A stretch of DNA of 64,000 bases from Dermanyssus gallinae (GCA_003439945.1 QVRM01001496.1:357599-421598), one strand, 5' to 3'. Shown: positions 19,568-32,560, counted from the first letter of the stretch. Made by a program: numbers and translations. The notes: generated from the sequence alone by a model not told the origin.

Positions 19568-19735
19568 AAAGCATTTTTGATGCAAACAATGCATGGTAAG
19601 CATCAAGGCCAAGGTATACTTGAGTGTACATGGCACACTCAAGTACATGTGTACTCAAGTACAATGTACTTGAGTACATTGTGCAGTACACAGTACAGAC
19701 TGCCTTGGGCTTAGTAAAAAATGCTTGTTGACTTG
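19568..19735. repeat. Palindromic cluster of alternating inverted repeats
   Basis: Four copies of a word like acttgagtac/gtactcaagt occur in alternating orientation. The core gtactcaagtac-aat-gtacttgagtac (19651-19677) is a perfect 12-bp stem with a 3-base loop. Outer flanks also pair loosely (agcatttttgatgc with aaaaaatgct, and aaggccaagg with the ccttgggctta side). The whole 165-bp segment can fold as a branched hairpin. No gene borders it. It may be a foldback-type element. Confidence 0.75.
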
Positions 19736-20463
19736 CGTCGACACTTAAAGCAGACCAAAAACAAGATCGTGTCGCTTTCGCCCATTAAATGATAAGATAA
19801 CCAAGAGGGTAGTTGTTCCAAGCAAATGGTGAGAAAGAGGTAAACAAAAGTACTAAAACACGGTTGTTATGCTGTATGAGCACCAAGAAGGTGTCAAAGC
19901 CGCTCAGGCGTTTTCAATTATCGCCCTTACAAATGATTCCTAACCCAACAAACATGACAAACATGCTCAAAAATGTTCTGTGGCCCAGATCCTACTGAAA
20001 CAATGAATTATGATGGTGTACTTCTGAACGCGGTGGTTCTGAAGAGAAGATTAGTTGAATCGAAACAGTCAGTGCTTGAAGACAGGCAATAGAACGTGAC
20101 TGATCCTGCAGCTCTTGTCGAAACTTCAACAAGCTAAGAGTCTCAACTTCAAGTTCTATAATGGGTTCATCACGTATTGAGCGACATTGATAGGTTATAC
20201 TAGTTGTACACATGCCCTATTTACAGATGGCTTATCATCACTGAGACTTCCTGGATGGTTAAGTTGCCCGCGACAAATCATAGCTCGTTTGCGAAAATGT
20301 ATGCAGGAAAACGTACTAGTCAGAGACCGGCATCTGACACAATAAGCATAGAAATAAAGACACTCGAAGCTTTGTGTATGTTGCATATTTGGCGTGGCGT
20401 ACGCAAGGTGCCATTTCGCTTTGACTTTTCTTTTTAATATGATGAATAAGCGATATTGCGACT
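19736..20463. other. No gene recognised
   Basis: AT-rich stretch with only short open frames and no domain or repeat that I can identify. Confidence 0.4.
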
Positions 20464-20912
20464 TTTACTGCCAACACTCCAGCAGGTTCAATAATACGGA
20501 TCCAAACGCGTCCGAACTTTTTCAACAAAAAGGGCTTATTCTTTAGGGCAAAGCTGGGCCTCATAGGAATCCTCATAACATCTAAATTAGCAACTTGAAT
20601 TAGTAAAGAAGTCGTAGCAGTTCAAAAAGTGAATCCCTATGTTCTTGCAATTGTCTGTTTTCATTGTAGGCATAAGACAAAAATAATATTTACTGCTAAC
20701 ACTCCAGCAAGTTTATTAATACGGGCCCAAACGCGTCCGAACTTTTTCAACAAAAAGGGCTTATTCTTTAGGGCAAAGCTGGGCCTCATAGGAATTCTCA
20801 TAACATCTAAATTAGCAAGTTGAATTAGTAAAGAAGTCGTAGCAGTTCAAAAGTGAATCCCTATGTTCTTGCAGTTGTCTGTTTTCATTGTAGGCATAAG
20901 ACAAAAATAAAA
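20464..20912. repeat. Two-copy tandem duplication, 225-bp unit
   Basis: Two head-to-tail units begin tttactgccaacactccagc and tttactgctaacactccagc, with a period of 225 bp. Long identical stretches (for example cgcgtccgaactttttcaac and gtaaagaagtcgtagcagtt) show that the duplication is recent relative to most repeats here, with only scattered differences. Open frames inside the unit are short and are not recognised. Confidence 0.92.
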
Positions 20913-21239
20913 TTTTCTCACAAACAGAAACCGTTGGTTTGCACACTATCGAGCTGATTATAGGAAATGAGGCAATGAGGAAGGGACGAATGACCTTTAT
21001 ATTGTCTTCCACATGAGTTGTCACTGGCCAGCTTTTGACACTAGCTAGGCAGGGGTACGACAGCCAGATTATATGTCGGCACCTATACTAATATTTGGTG
21101 TGTCTAATATTATGTGCCCGTTACATAAGTGTATTAGTGGATGTATAACCTACGCATGGGTGATGCACAACATATATGTTATATGCTATGTTACCTACAC
21201 TTAGTATGTGGTACACGTTCAACACGCACTTTAGAAAAC
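20913..21239. other. No gene recognised
   Basis: Spacer without a supported feature. Confidence 0.4.
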
Positions 21240-22240
21240 CGCAGGTCTACGTCCAACGGCAAAACGGTTCCTGCAGTACCAAAGATCCTGGTTTTCATTC
21301 GTCACCGTGGTCCAGGTGCACGGTAGTCGGTTGGCTATTCACCCCAATAGCAGCCGAAGCGACTGCTGTTGGAATGAAGCCGGCAGGTTCAATCCTCAGA
21401 GGTTCAAATGGAACTGACCATCTGATTGTTTGCCCAGCCAGACTGGAACGCTGAGACGTTATTTTTGTTTAGCGACTTGGCGTAGTCGACATTGAGACGA
21501 TCTCGTATTTGCTAAGATCACTGCCGGACACCGGATCACCACTATCGAATTCCCGTAGGTTTCGAAGGTTCGCAGTTTTCGGAGTTGTTTGGAACGTCAA
21601 ATTCAGTAGCCACAGACAGGACAGAAGCGGCACTTGTGGGATTTGATTGTGCCAGGCATGTGTGTCCGGTCCTGCGCTCCATCGGCGCTCCACTGCTCCA
21701 CTTGCCGCTCACTGCGGCTCATCTACGGCCTCTAAAGGCAAAACAGTGCCACCATTTCCAAATATCGTCGTTTTCATTAGCCAGCGTCCGTGGTCCGTGA
21801 AACGTGCACGGCAGTCGACTGACTCATTCACCCTAATAACAACCACCGAAGCGATTGCTGCTGTTGGAACGAAGCCATCTATTCCATCCTCAGAGGTTCA
21901 AAGGGGTCGACGGATCGTCGTATTGTTTGCCCCGTCCGACCGGAACGAAGACGACGGACGGTATTCCTGTTTATTGACTTGGCGTAGTCGGCTTTGAAAC
22001 GGCGGTATGTTTGCCAAGATCACTGCCACAACTATCGAATTCTCGTAGTTTTCAAAGTTGTTCAGAACGTCGCACGCAGTAGCCGCACAACAGAATCAGC
22101 AGCCCTGCAGGTCTGCCCATGTGGAACTTTACTATTGTGCTAGACACGTGCGTTCTGTCCTGTGCTCCATTGACGCTGGATCTACTGCTTGTTACTATAC
22201 GGCTCGCCTTGGCTCTTCTCAAGTGACAGCAACAAACAAT
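21240..22240. repeat. Two-copy tandem duplication, about 480-500-bp unit
   Basis: Two diverged head-to-tail units share anchors in the same order: ggcaaaac (21258, 21737), cctcagaggttcaaa (about 21396, 21891), cttggcgtagtcg (21477, 21979), aagatcactgcc, tatcgaatt and cctg(c/t)gctccat(c/t)g. The offset grows from 479 to 502 bp through small indels. The unit is GC-richer than its surroundings. No domain is recognised on either strand. It could be a decayed satellite or a duplicated segment of an unknown element. Confidence 0.82.
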
Positions 22241-23464
22241 CGTAAATTAATTAGTGGTGCAAATAGTCAAAAATAATTTAAAAATATATATATACATATA
22301 CGATGAAACAAAACCTTGCCGCTAAACCAGTAATATACATAGAGAGAGAGAGTGTTCCGTAAAACCACGTCTTTTAAGGGATAGTGGCACTTGCTCAAAA
22401 CACAAATGTCTAATAGTATGGGGGGAGGGCGAAGGAGGATACATTTTCTCTCTTGTTTAGGAGTGAGAGTGACTTTACGATTATACGTTGTACTTACGTG
22501 AATGGTCATACAGTGAGTGCTTCACAAAAGGCGTCATTGCGGGTGAACGAGTTGTTTTGTGCAGAACCTTTTGCTGGCGCTCAGCAGATACGGTTTTGCC
22601 GATAACTCACATGGCACAGATAAAAAGCTTGCAGCCCATTAAAATACCACCGTGCCCGCAATTTCACTTATTTAACAGTGCGTGCCGCATACACATAGAA
22701 ACCGAAACTGTCAATACTATTTGTCTCTGGAACAAGGTAATCATCAGATAAGCGTTTCAATGCACATGCGATAATGGCTCTCTGGTATTCGCGTGTTCCT
22801 AAGCAAAATATAAGGTGGCGATTTCTGTATATAGACAATCTGTTTAGTATAACTTGATTTTTAAAACTTTGTATTCGATGGAGCTTTAGCTTTTACGAGG
22901 TTCAGCGTTTTGGTTTTTGGCCAAATAAAAATATAATAATTAAATAAGTACTACAAACAAACGCAATTACAGCTTACGGCTATTTTATCACGGTATTGCG
23001 CGAGACGCTTTTGATTTTTGATAGAGAGCAACCGAATGTATTTCAGGATAAAGCTCCATGTCGACGGAAGCCAGTAAGCGAGACTGTAAAAATCAGACCT
23101 TCGAAGGCAATGTAATCTATGATGTTTTAAGGACTAGTGGAACAAATTGTAGCTTGAGACTGGAATATAGGCATAATTGTGTGTCTAGCTCGTCTAGAAA
23201 AAGTAGTTTTCAAAGCATCGTTTCGAATTACGTTTGAACGGCAATTATCCTCGTGTACTCCTTCTCCCAATTGAGATCGTATAAAGAAGTACTGGTAAGA
23301 ATTGTTTCTTGTGTATTTTAGACATACCTCGCTAGAAATGTTAGGGTCTATTATAAATGACGAAATCCAAGTTTACCTGTAGCAAACTACCTTTATCTAC
23401 CCTCTTCCCTTATAGTTTAGGAAACGCTTGCTCATATTAAGTGATTTATTACTACATACGTATA
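22241..23464. other. No gene recognised
   Basis: AT-rich DNA with a short TA/GA tract at 22285-22350 and no supported gene. Confidence 0.4.
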
Positions 23465-24005
23465 GTTTAATTCACAATAACTTTGCATTTCAAGATGGTA
23501 CACAATTACAACACAGTCATCATTATATAAAATTTTAACACGTCAGCGACCGTCCTACCGGGCGAAAAATAGCAAAGACCACCGATGCGTCTGGCAGGTC
23601 GCTGGATGGTATTTAGCGCACATCTGCGAGCAGAAGCGGCAACGACCTTGATCTCCAACTTGGTGAAACCATTGGGTCGAACATACTAAATGATAGTAGC
23701 CATGCACAATAATTATTGTGTACACGTGCCGACTAGTGCATGGCATTCCATCTCAAAGTTTCCTAACGAGATACACATCTGACTGCGCTACCTCTGCCGA
23801 GGCCTCGATCACCGTTTCCTGCCACTCCATCAAACATTTGTGAAGTAGTCCTGTAATAGGTGACCTGAGCCTGACTCTGGTTGCTTTCAACGCTGGTCGA
23901 CAACCCGCTGGCAGGTACTTGAAGCGGTTTCTTGCCGACCGCGGCAAGCAAGCAACATGCTTCATATATATCGTAGAGCTTCTTTCTACCTGCGTAAAGT
24001 TTGCC
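23465..24005 (-). repeat. Rep-X copy 2, longest copy
   Basis: A minus-strand copy of Rep-X. On that strand it reads through gatggaatgccatgcactag, cggcacgtgtacaca, tgttcgacccaatggtttca, tctgctcgcagatgtgcgct and cgcccggtaggacggtcgct, and ends with ccatcttgaaatgcaaagtt followed by a terminal aattaaac. Its 5' part extends beyond copy 1 (tatgaagcatgttgct and gagtggcaggaaacggtgat), matching copy 4 at 50.7 kb but with an insertion between the two blocks. It is the best copy for defining the 5' side. Confidence 0.75.
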
Positions 24006-24279
24006 GCTCAACGCTGGCCCTACACCCTGCCAAGGCTGTAGCTCAACATCAGCACATTCTTAAGCTCAAAAGGAGGACGCACTCAGAAACAGTCGTCGAG
24101 GGTCTCTCACCTCTGCGCGAATAGAGGAAATAGCCGCCTAATACCTGTCGCCGATTTGCTGGGTAAAGGTTGTTCCCATATAGTGTATTCTCAGACTCAA
24201 ATACGGGAAGGAGTCAACAGACTTTAGCGGTTGGCCAGGGTATTGCGTCTGCTGCAGCTTACCGACCCCCCCCCCCTGG

Positions 24280-24620
24280 CTAAAGTAATTGGCTAATGAT
24301 TTGCAGGCCCTTACGGCAAAAGTAACCTTCTACGCCGCCGACAATTCGACGAATAGCACCGCGATCCCGATGGGCCACTACTTTGTCATCGGCGTACATA
24401 ACGACGATGGCATTTCTGACCCATCTTGCACATGGCGGGCCAGATCTGCGATAAACAAGGAAATGCCAGGCAACTGAGACGGTCCCCTTGAGGGTCCCTA
24501 CGTTCCAACTCACCTTTAAGGTGTCTTCGGCCTTTACTTTAAGACTGTCTTCAGCAAATAAACTGGAGAGCACTCGCCGCAAAATAGCCACCCACCCCAG
24601 CATGTCGAATTGAATCGACT
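24280..24620 (-). pseudogene. LINE reverse transcriptase fragment with YADD box
   Basis: The minus-strand frame 24280-24603 contains MYADDKVVAHRDRGAIRRI followed by FCRKGLQI, matching RT motif C and the next helix of non-LTR RTs. Upstream in the same frame a 17-bp segment is duplicated, giving DSLKVKAEDTLKV. On the same strand below 24230 the words ETLDDCF and a YTIWEQPLPSK-like stretch suggest decayed downstream RT sequence. Stops surround it, so it is a relic. The clade is unclear, probably the R1/I group. Confidence 0.6.
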
Positions 24621-26463
24621 AGTAAGTTATGAAGAGCTTTGTCGAAGGCCTTGAAAACCGATACAGACGGCGCACAAGTGACCTCTGGGCACAGCCGATA
24701 CCCGCTTACCCTCCGATTGAAATATATGGATCGTGTTCTGTGTACCTCGATCCTCTACGATTTATAAATTATTCACTAAAAGCTTGAAAGGCGGAAGGCT
24801 TGTGGGTGATATTTTTATAGAAGTAGAAAGTCCAGTGAGCCAGTTCGACCCAGTGAATGAACGCATTTTATTTAAGATACTGCATTAAATAATCGTTTTT
24901 AAATGCCTAAACTAATTATTTTAAAAACAATACATACAATCTACTCGTGTTACCATTACGTCTTCGATTGGGAAAGCAAAATGGCCGGCATCGGCCGCTG
25001 TTCCACGAAACGAAGGCAATGACGTCGGATTCGTAGAAACTCTGCAGCTATGAGAACCGACATCTAGTCACCAGATTTGCCGTCCATAGGTTCTACCTGA
25101 AGTTTTATGAGATCTTGCCGGAGTGCATATGTAATCGTTGTGACACCGCCCGTGTGATCTATATCACCTTCTGCGTTGCGAAAGAGCAATTCCGTTATCT
25201 CAACTTTGAAAATGTGATGCCAATGATATGTATAAACCAGCCGATACACCTCTGAAATGCAGCAAATTTTCTGGGCACATCGCAAAGTATACCTCGGCCC
25301 TAGGGCTATTTCATAATTAGAAATTATCTTCTATAATATATATATATGATATAAGACTATAAGACTTCAAATGATTGGTCTCAGCATTGACACGCATTGA
25401 TCATTCAAGTACCATGTAGAGTACAAAGACAACACGATAAGTTATAATGTGCCCTTGCTTAGTAGGCTTTGTACATCTGGTGGTTCTTGAAATATCATAA
25501 TCAGTGTATATAAAGCTTAAGCCTTACTTCACTTTAGCTCCGAAACTAGCTGCCACTTTCGGTGGCAGGATCGCAACAATTCTTCATAAACTCCAAGTTG
25601 CTAAAAATTATACTATGCGAGCTCTGTTTGGTTTTTGCTCGAGATAGAAACGTACATGATATAATACAGCTCTTAAATGTTAGAAGGCTATGCACATATG
25701 AATATTAACAGCCGAATCCTAACCTATATGACCTCTAATTATGTTTTACACCCAAATGCAAGCCTCAAAACCTTAGAGTAATTTACTATTAACATTAACG
25801 ACCCACCCAATCATTTCCGTTAAAGCCACACGGCACTCACGAATCCACTAAAATCCAGTCGGCCCATTGTTGTTGTAACGGCGGCGCAGTACTTTTTGCT
25901 TGAGATTACGTCGCCTAACCAATACGGTCACCGTGAGATTACAGCGTTCGTAACAGTGCCGTATCTGGTCATACTATGCAAAGTTGCACATACGGGCGAC
26001 TCATATGAAGAGTCAACTTTGCTAATCCGGTATAGGTATTGATAAAAGCAACCATTGTGGCTCAGACGTAATTGCGAAAGCGGGTAGGGGGCTAGCCGTA
26101 TTTAACGATGTACCATTGTTTCAGATCAAGGAGCATGGCCATGCAATACTTCTTTTTGAGGCTAGTTCTTTGACTTCCAGGTACCAGGAAATCATGGCTG
26201 CATAGCTGTTGTATACGCTATGCGATTTGCCCGTGCGATGTTGAGCGCCGTAGGTCTTTGTGTCGTTATAGCCCTGGGGCAATAATGATATGCCTGGACG
26301 TCCCTGTTTGCCGAATGGTGCAGACCCAAGCTGTTCTAGGCTGAAAATGAACACGTTAACTTACATTACTTATTGATGAATAAAGTTTGGAGCTTGCCTG
26401 TTTTCACCATATTTGACTTCCAATAGCAGAGAAAGCCTGGCAATGGCCATATTTGGTTCTTCC
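24621..26463. other. No gene recognised
   Basis: A long stretch without a supported gene. Short open frames (for example minus 25064-25285 and 26121-26354) have no domain I can name. A (TA)n of about 10 bp lies near 25337. It may include highly decayed LINE sequence. Confidence 0.4.
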
Positions 26464-26575
26464 TTCATGATTTCCTCAAACAAATCACAAATATAATTTG
26501 CCAACGGTGCCTCAAGCTGCACTCAGTGCTCGTAGTGCACCTGGACTGGTCCCGCGTACTTTCGTCTGGAAAGAG
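26464..26575. repeat. Dispersed repeat F, copy 2
   Basis: This is the second copy of the segment described at 1925-2040. The minus strand stays open slightly further here (FEEIMKEEPNMAIARLSLL), which hints at a protein-coding origin. The function is unknown. Confidence 0.5.
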
Positions 26576-26653
26576 AACGCAATATGGAAATAAAAATTAA
26601 TTTCCCGTATCACCAGTTGATGATTATTGGGCCTTTGAGTGCTAGCTCCTTAA

Positions 26654-26656
<3 letters not shown>

Positions 26657-26744
<88 letters not shown>
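26657..26744. repeat. (AAT)n microsatellite
   Basis: A near-perfect trinucleotide array of about 88 bp (29 units). Confidence 0.97.
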
Positions 26745-26748
<4 letters not shown>

Positions 26749-28014
26749 CATCTTAGTGGGAACGAGAGCTAAGTTTTACCCCACCGCAAGTCTAACGAAT
26801 AAATGACCATAGCCGACTAGTAAGTAATGGCCCGTTGATTGCCTAATCGTGTCTCATAGAAGAATGAATGTGTACAGCAGATCGGAGTGCATTATTCTAT
26901 CATACTATATGTATACCTAGGTCGAGACGAAGCCATCCGAATATGAGCGCCACAACATGCATCTGCTGGCACGATCGAAGTAAGGCTCATTCAGGTTGGG
27001 TGAGTTCGCATGAAGCATTCACGCGGTGCGCTCTGCCGTGACTGTCACAGGCCCAGCCATCAACCGAAATATGAATCAGTCTACTCAGCTACCCCGTGTT
27101 ATTGTCAGTCACCTTCATCAGTTCAACGGTGCCTTGACCTTGAATACTGCGCTTTGCGTTGTGTAACGTACGTATTTCAAGGACGCAGAGAGACGTCACT
27201 TCGACTAACTCCGAACGAATATTCGAACGCCCTCAGCAACAAAGACCTCATCGACGACGTCATGGCGGGGGCGCCGACGGCGACAACAAAAACAACAATA
27301 ACAACAACAATGAGGAATCGATAACACACGATTTGGGCGACAATAGCGCAAAACAAGAATCCGATCGCAGCAAACGGCTGCTACAGCCCGTTCACTCTCA
27401 CTCTGGCTGCGACCTTTTCGTTCAGGCTGCAAATTGCCTACAGCCTTAGATATAAACAACAGGAGAAAGGTCCAAATGCAGCAGCAGCACAGAGAGAGAG
27501 AGAGAAAGGGTTAAATTCTGAGGAAGCTACTGACGCGCAAATCAATATCAAAAACGAGAGAAAGAGAAGGAACGTAAGAGAAGTTCGAATTGATCACCTA
27601 TTTGCGATACTGAGAATACTGAAATCCTGAGAACGGGAAGCGAGAGAGGATTTACTGCGTTCGCTCTGTTCGATGACCTGCCTCTACATGTAACTACATG
27701 TAGAGACAGGTTGTTGTTGTTGTTGCTGCTGCTGTTGCTGCTGATGTTACGAATCGCCTAGAAGAGCGTGCAATCTGGTGCTTACAGAAGAACACGTACT
27801 TGACGTGTCCATAATGCTGAATCATCTTGTTAGGCTCTATGCTATATTCAATAATTTAATGCAAAACGTATATATATATATATATATATATATATTTACG
27901 AAGCAGTCGAAGCTCAGACGAAGGCTTTGACTGAATTTCTACCGAACCGCCGAGTCATCCGGAGCCTGCCGGGTGCGTTAACTGCACTGGGTGTATTTAA
28001 AGATGGCATTGGTG
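26745..28014. other. Microsatellite-rich spacer without a supported gene
   Basis: It contains (AAC)n at 27283-27310, (GA)n at 27491-27507, mixed TTG/CTG triplets at 27711-27745 and (TA)n at 27868-27896. Plus-strand frames at 27010-27324 and 27159-27449 are open but low in complexity and not recognised. Confidence 0.5.
27677..27710. repeat. 16-bp stem hairpin
   Basis: The arm cctgcctctacatgta (27677-27692) pairs with tacatgtagagacagg (27695-27710) at 15 of 16 positions around a 2-base loop. It is an almost perfect palindrome of unknown role beside a triplet-repeat tract. Confidence 0.85.
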
Positions 28015-28150
28015 TTATACATATCTGTAGGCTTCTGCGACCGGCCCCCCACGGTGCCAAAAAGTGCAGAGACTGCTGATGCGTCTGGCAGCTCGCGGCC
28101 GTGATATTTTGCGCACGGCCGCAAGTAGCAACCGGCGCGGCGGCGCATTG
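28015..28150 (-). repeat. Rep-X copy 3, partial
   Basis: A short minus-strand copy of Rep-X. On that strand it reads cgcgagctgccagacgcatc followed by ctttttggcaccgtgggggg, matching the 3' half of the repeat (gagctgccgaagcatcggcg at 16459). Both ends are lost. Confidence 0.6.
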
Positions 28151-29442
28151 TACTATAGCACACCACTTTATGGTGATGGTGGTTATGATGGCGATAAATA
28201 TGACGATGACAGCGTTGAAAATCGTAGAAAATTTGCGTGGATAAATTGACGCTCGTAAAGGGGGGGAGGGGGGGGGGGGGTAGAGGCGCAGGCTCGAGCG
28301 ATGTCCCGAGGTGTCAAAGGGGTGAGCAGCAGTAACCGTAGTAGTAGCTGCAGCTGGAGCCCCCGCCGCAGCTGACCTGAACCCCTCGTGCATATCCTGC
28401 GTGAAATAAATGAATTGAAAGATCGTGCACGTCACCCGCGATAATACGCCTCAACGACAGGCGCAATTGGTTTCCGATGAGAAACAAAGCGTGTGAAACA
28501 GTAACAGAAAAAGAAGCGTCGCTCAAGCAGCGAACGCTGAAAAGTGCTTTGCTTCCTCCAAGAGGGGGGGGTCATTATTGTCAACTGCACCGCCGATTCA
28601 GCCCCAGTCGCCTGAGAGAGAGCCTTCAGCATCGCATCCCCATCATCATCATGATCACCACCATCATTACCATCAGCATCACCATCATCTTGTTAATTAG
28701 TCTCATTATGGTTTAGATGATTATAATCCTTCTCATCGTCGTCATCATCATCATAGTGGGCCTCATCCATCATTACACGGATTGCATAGTATCGCAATGC
28801 AGCGGTGTCCCGCTGCGGTCGGACCACCGGCGCGCCGGGGGTCCCAGCTAATATTGTCATTCGTCTACCCCTTTAGGGAAAACTGCGCCGTATTGCAAAC
28901 GACAGACAGCCAACCCCTTCCTGTCCTGCACATTGCTCTTTCGCCTTCCTGCTGCCCCTATTCGCTCTCGAGTTCGATCTGAATATTTCGCTCTGTCCCG
29001 CGGTGTTCGAGTAACGACGACTGGCAATACGGTGAAGGGAACTTTATACGTACGATGTCCTCGTCGCCGTGCGGCTATCGATTGTTTGTTGGTGCGGTGT
29101 CTGCCCATAGAGTCCACGCGAATAAAAACATGGAATTATATATGTGTGTGTGTGTGTGTGTGCGTACATGGGCGAGATATTCCGAGGTAGTAAAAAGTTC
29201 GTCGCTTTTTCCCCCTCTACCTATCTGTGCGGTTTCGGATTTAGTTTAACAACGGTACGATTCGTCGCGGTTTTTGCTCAGATTGCTCTCTATTAATCGA
29301 CCGCGATACAATTTCCAATGTTTAACTGCACAACAAACTCTGCAATTGTTTTGCAGTATATTGCAGTATATATCAAAATCGCTATTTTTCTCTATCTAGA
29401 TTGTTATTCTGATTGTTGCCTTAAACGCTGCTAAAATCGAAT
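28151..29442. other. Simple-sequence cluster, no supported gene
   Basis: It holds a G-rich run at 28258-28283, CAT/ATC triplets at 28637-28760 and (GT)n at 29142-29161. The antisense frame 27914-28435 (173 codons) is open but overlaps Rep-X and the homopolymer run, and looks fortuitous. Confidence 0.5.
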
Positions 29443-29465
29443 TATATATATATATATATATATTT

Positions 29466-29547
<82 letters not shown>

Positions 29548-29562
29548 ATTTATATATATATG
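29443..29562. repeat. (TA)n array
   Basis: About 120 bp of TA repeats with an internal T-rich interruption at 29463-29471. Confidence 0.93.
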
Positions 29563-32560
29563 GCGCTTTCATCACCTTTACATAAATTAATGTGGCGTGC
29601 AAAGGTTTTGATATGGTATTTACTAGGCAGTATCATAGGCTACGTGGCAGCAAACGACATCGCGTCGATATCTTACATGTATGATGCTTGTTAAGGGTCG
29701 AATGGGCTGTAAAGCGAATAGGGTTCGTCTGGGGGTGCCTATCAGGCAAACACTGCATTAAAAAGCTCTGTGCCAGTCATGGCATTCGGCCAAACTAACC
29801 GTTGACTTTTTTTTAGACTGTTCAATTCGCGTCATGATAGCAAAGAAATGCCAAAGTAAGTTACACTTTTTATCGTCGACCAACAACAGCCATATTACCT
29901 TGTTCGAGAAATGAGTCGATGGTAGGGTCAGCATGGAGCTGTGTGTCCAGTCGGGCATCTCAGTCTTCAGTTGTCAGTTTCTATATGAACCAATATTTTG
30001 ATAACTAGTGCTTGTACTTGGATAATTTCTTCGAACATTGCTTTCAACATACTTTCTTTCTGCGATCCTCAATAAGTGCCCTAGATAAGGAATATCCAAG
30101 GTTTATCAGTGAGCGAGCGTCTTCCGCCAGAGGCCCGAGATCATCGGGCTATCGGGAGCAGTAAAGAGCAGCACGGAGACCATAAAGTCTTGGGGACGCG
30201 TTTAACTGGGCCACGCGCTCGAGGCTGCTTCTCGGAAGAGTGTCGGTCCTCGTAAAGGCCCACATAATGAGGTGCGACATGCAGAATGTAATCACCATAA
30301 AGAACAGAGCAAGAACTCTCGGGGTATCTGACCTTGCAGATCTATACAAGCAGCGAGCTCTTACGACGTTGTTGATGTCGTCGTGTTGAAGTGGTTATGT
30401 AGCCATATTTGCAAGACAGCAACAGTACCTTAATGCGGTGCTTGTCTGCTGCATTCCAGGCGTGGATGTCAATCTACTCACCATAGGAACTATATCATAG
30501 GGTCATTAACCTATGTTAAAATTAACCTTGACACGAGCTCTCTACGAATGCAGAGAAGAAAAATCGTGCGCAAAATGTTCACAAATACATTGCCAAATTT
30601 AAAGCATTATATATTTACCAGGATTACGTGCGCTGTGTACGTGTGTGTGTTAGATCAAGTTATTGGTAATTGATAACAACTGCAAGAACAATTGTTAATA
30701 ACATATATCGAAAATACCAATCAAATTGCATATGAGGAATGTAAAACTACTACATATTTGAGATGCGCATGCCATAAAATATGTAGTAATTTGTTTAAAA
30801 AAGTAAAAGCACCTAATTCAGAATTCAGAGGGAGAACAAAACTGCAACCATTCAGGGGAATGCAATATACATTTGTTTTTGAAACGTTCAGTGATGGGCC
30901 GGCTTTCAGACCTAAACGATGGAAAGTTAGTTTTGAGAAACGACCATTATTCTGCAGAACTCCGTAGCATGGCTACTGCTACTACATATGCTTGAAAGAA
31001 TCTTGTTTTGATATGCATAACTGCATATGTAGAAAATTTGGAAAAAAACAACTAATAGCACACGATTGGATGCATTAATTTTTGCTATATAATATTGTAT
31101 ACACATATCACAGGATTTCCTAGATGATCACCTGTGTTTCGCACGTACACCGGGACTCCTCAGTTAGCTTTGTCCCCAACCTCACATTGATGCAAGGACA
31201 AAAATGCCCAAGGTAAGTTCCATGTTTTCAGGATGGCTTGAAGCAATATGCTGGTTCCTTTCTGGCGGATTCCCGAATCTCCGAGTCTAAGGGGGATAAT
31301 AACTTCCAGCATGTTGTTAATATCGGCGAGTCTTAGTTTGGAAATTCCCTAAGGCTCGTTCTCAGGATCTTATCCAAGTCCCGTTAAACGTTTTGGCTTT
31401 CTTCAACGTCCGTGCTATGTGGACTATCATTGTCGAGCCTATATATGAGCGCAGTGGAGACTCGGCAGCTTCAGTCTGGTCAGGCGGGAGTAAAGGCATT
31501 CAATCCTTCGAGTCCAGAGGAGTGGCGACCGACCTCACAGGGGACCCCAACCGTCATTTCAGCTGCCCCGACGAGTTTGCGCCCGGGGATGAGTGCCTCG
31601 AAAGCGGGTCGGTTACAACTCCAGATCGCGCACTACTACCGATCTGAAGTAATCGTTAGGTCAAAACGTCAGGGAGACCTCGAAACAACACCCAAACGTG
31701 GCATAGAAAGACACATTTCATTAGTTCTACGAGCACTGACACAAACAAAAGTACACACATGAGGGTGGTGCATGACGACGGCGACTCTCAACGAGCATAC
31801 CAAAAAAGCACTATTTGTAAGCCGCCTAGACCTCTTCCACACAGATGCTGATATTTTCGATACAGATGCATCATGTTGTATGCGTCGGTTGTACTTACAA
31901 GGTTTATTATCTAATCCGTTATTTTACAGAATTAAGTATATTTATTGGCTTCAATCGTGCTATCTGACTCGACCGCGGGCCGAAAGAGGAACTCTAATTA
32001 ATATTCAATTCAAATATTCCCCTAAATAAATGAAGCTTTTAAAGACTCTTATTCCAGTGTGGATTCAACATGCGGTTTGCAAGCGTTTTCGCGGCTCGCC
32101 ACTTATGAGAATTTTCTCTGATTCTCGGGCTATAAACTCTAGAAGAGGAAGTGATCTATCATTCTAAGTGAGCGAAAACCATTGGACTGTATACACATTG
32201 GTTTGAAAATATTGTTCCAGTGCGTTATGCACGACAATCCCTTAATCAGTTTGCCGGCCGTGTCGACAACTACGACGTGTATTGTAAATATACAACTAAT
32301 AGTTACGGTAAAACACGCATACATTCATGCCTGAATTGACCCTATAGTAACGCACGTATGAGAGATTTGTTACAAGTTTGTTATCATTTGGCTTGATTTG
32401 GGTCTATCGACATGGGCTGAGTCGTCGAATCGGCTATCTGATTGGTCGACTTTGTTTGCTGCAACTATCGGCCACCCTCCAGGCTCCAATAATGATCTCC
32501 AAATCAAATCAGTTGGTGAATGAGCTGCGCTCGAGTGGCCAGTGCGTGTTCTATATCTCG
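29563..32560. other. Long stretch with no convincing gene
   Basis: The only hint is at about 30185-30390 on the plus strand, where the frame NWATRSRLLLGRVSVLVKAH followed by RARTLGVSDLADLYKQRAL weakly resembles the thumb region of a LINE RT. I do not annotate it separately. The frames at 31393-31762 are open and GC-richer than their surroundings but not recognised. Confidence 0.35.

Noticed and set aside
27914..28435. 173-codon minus-strand ORF
   Set aside because: It spans a Rep-X copy and a G/C homopolymer run, has no domain and is low in complexity.
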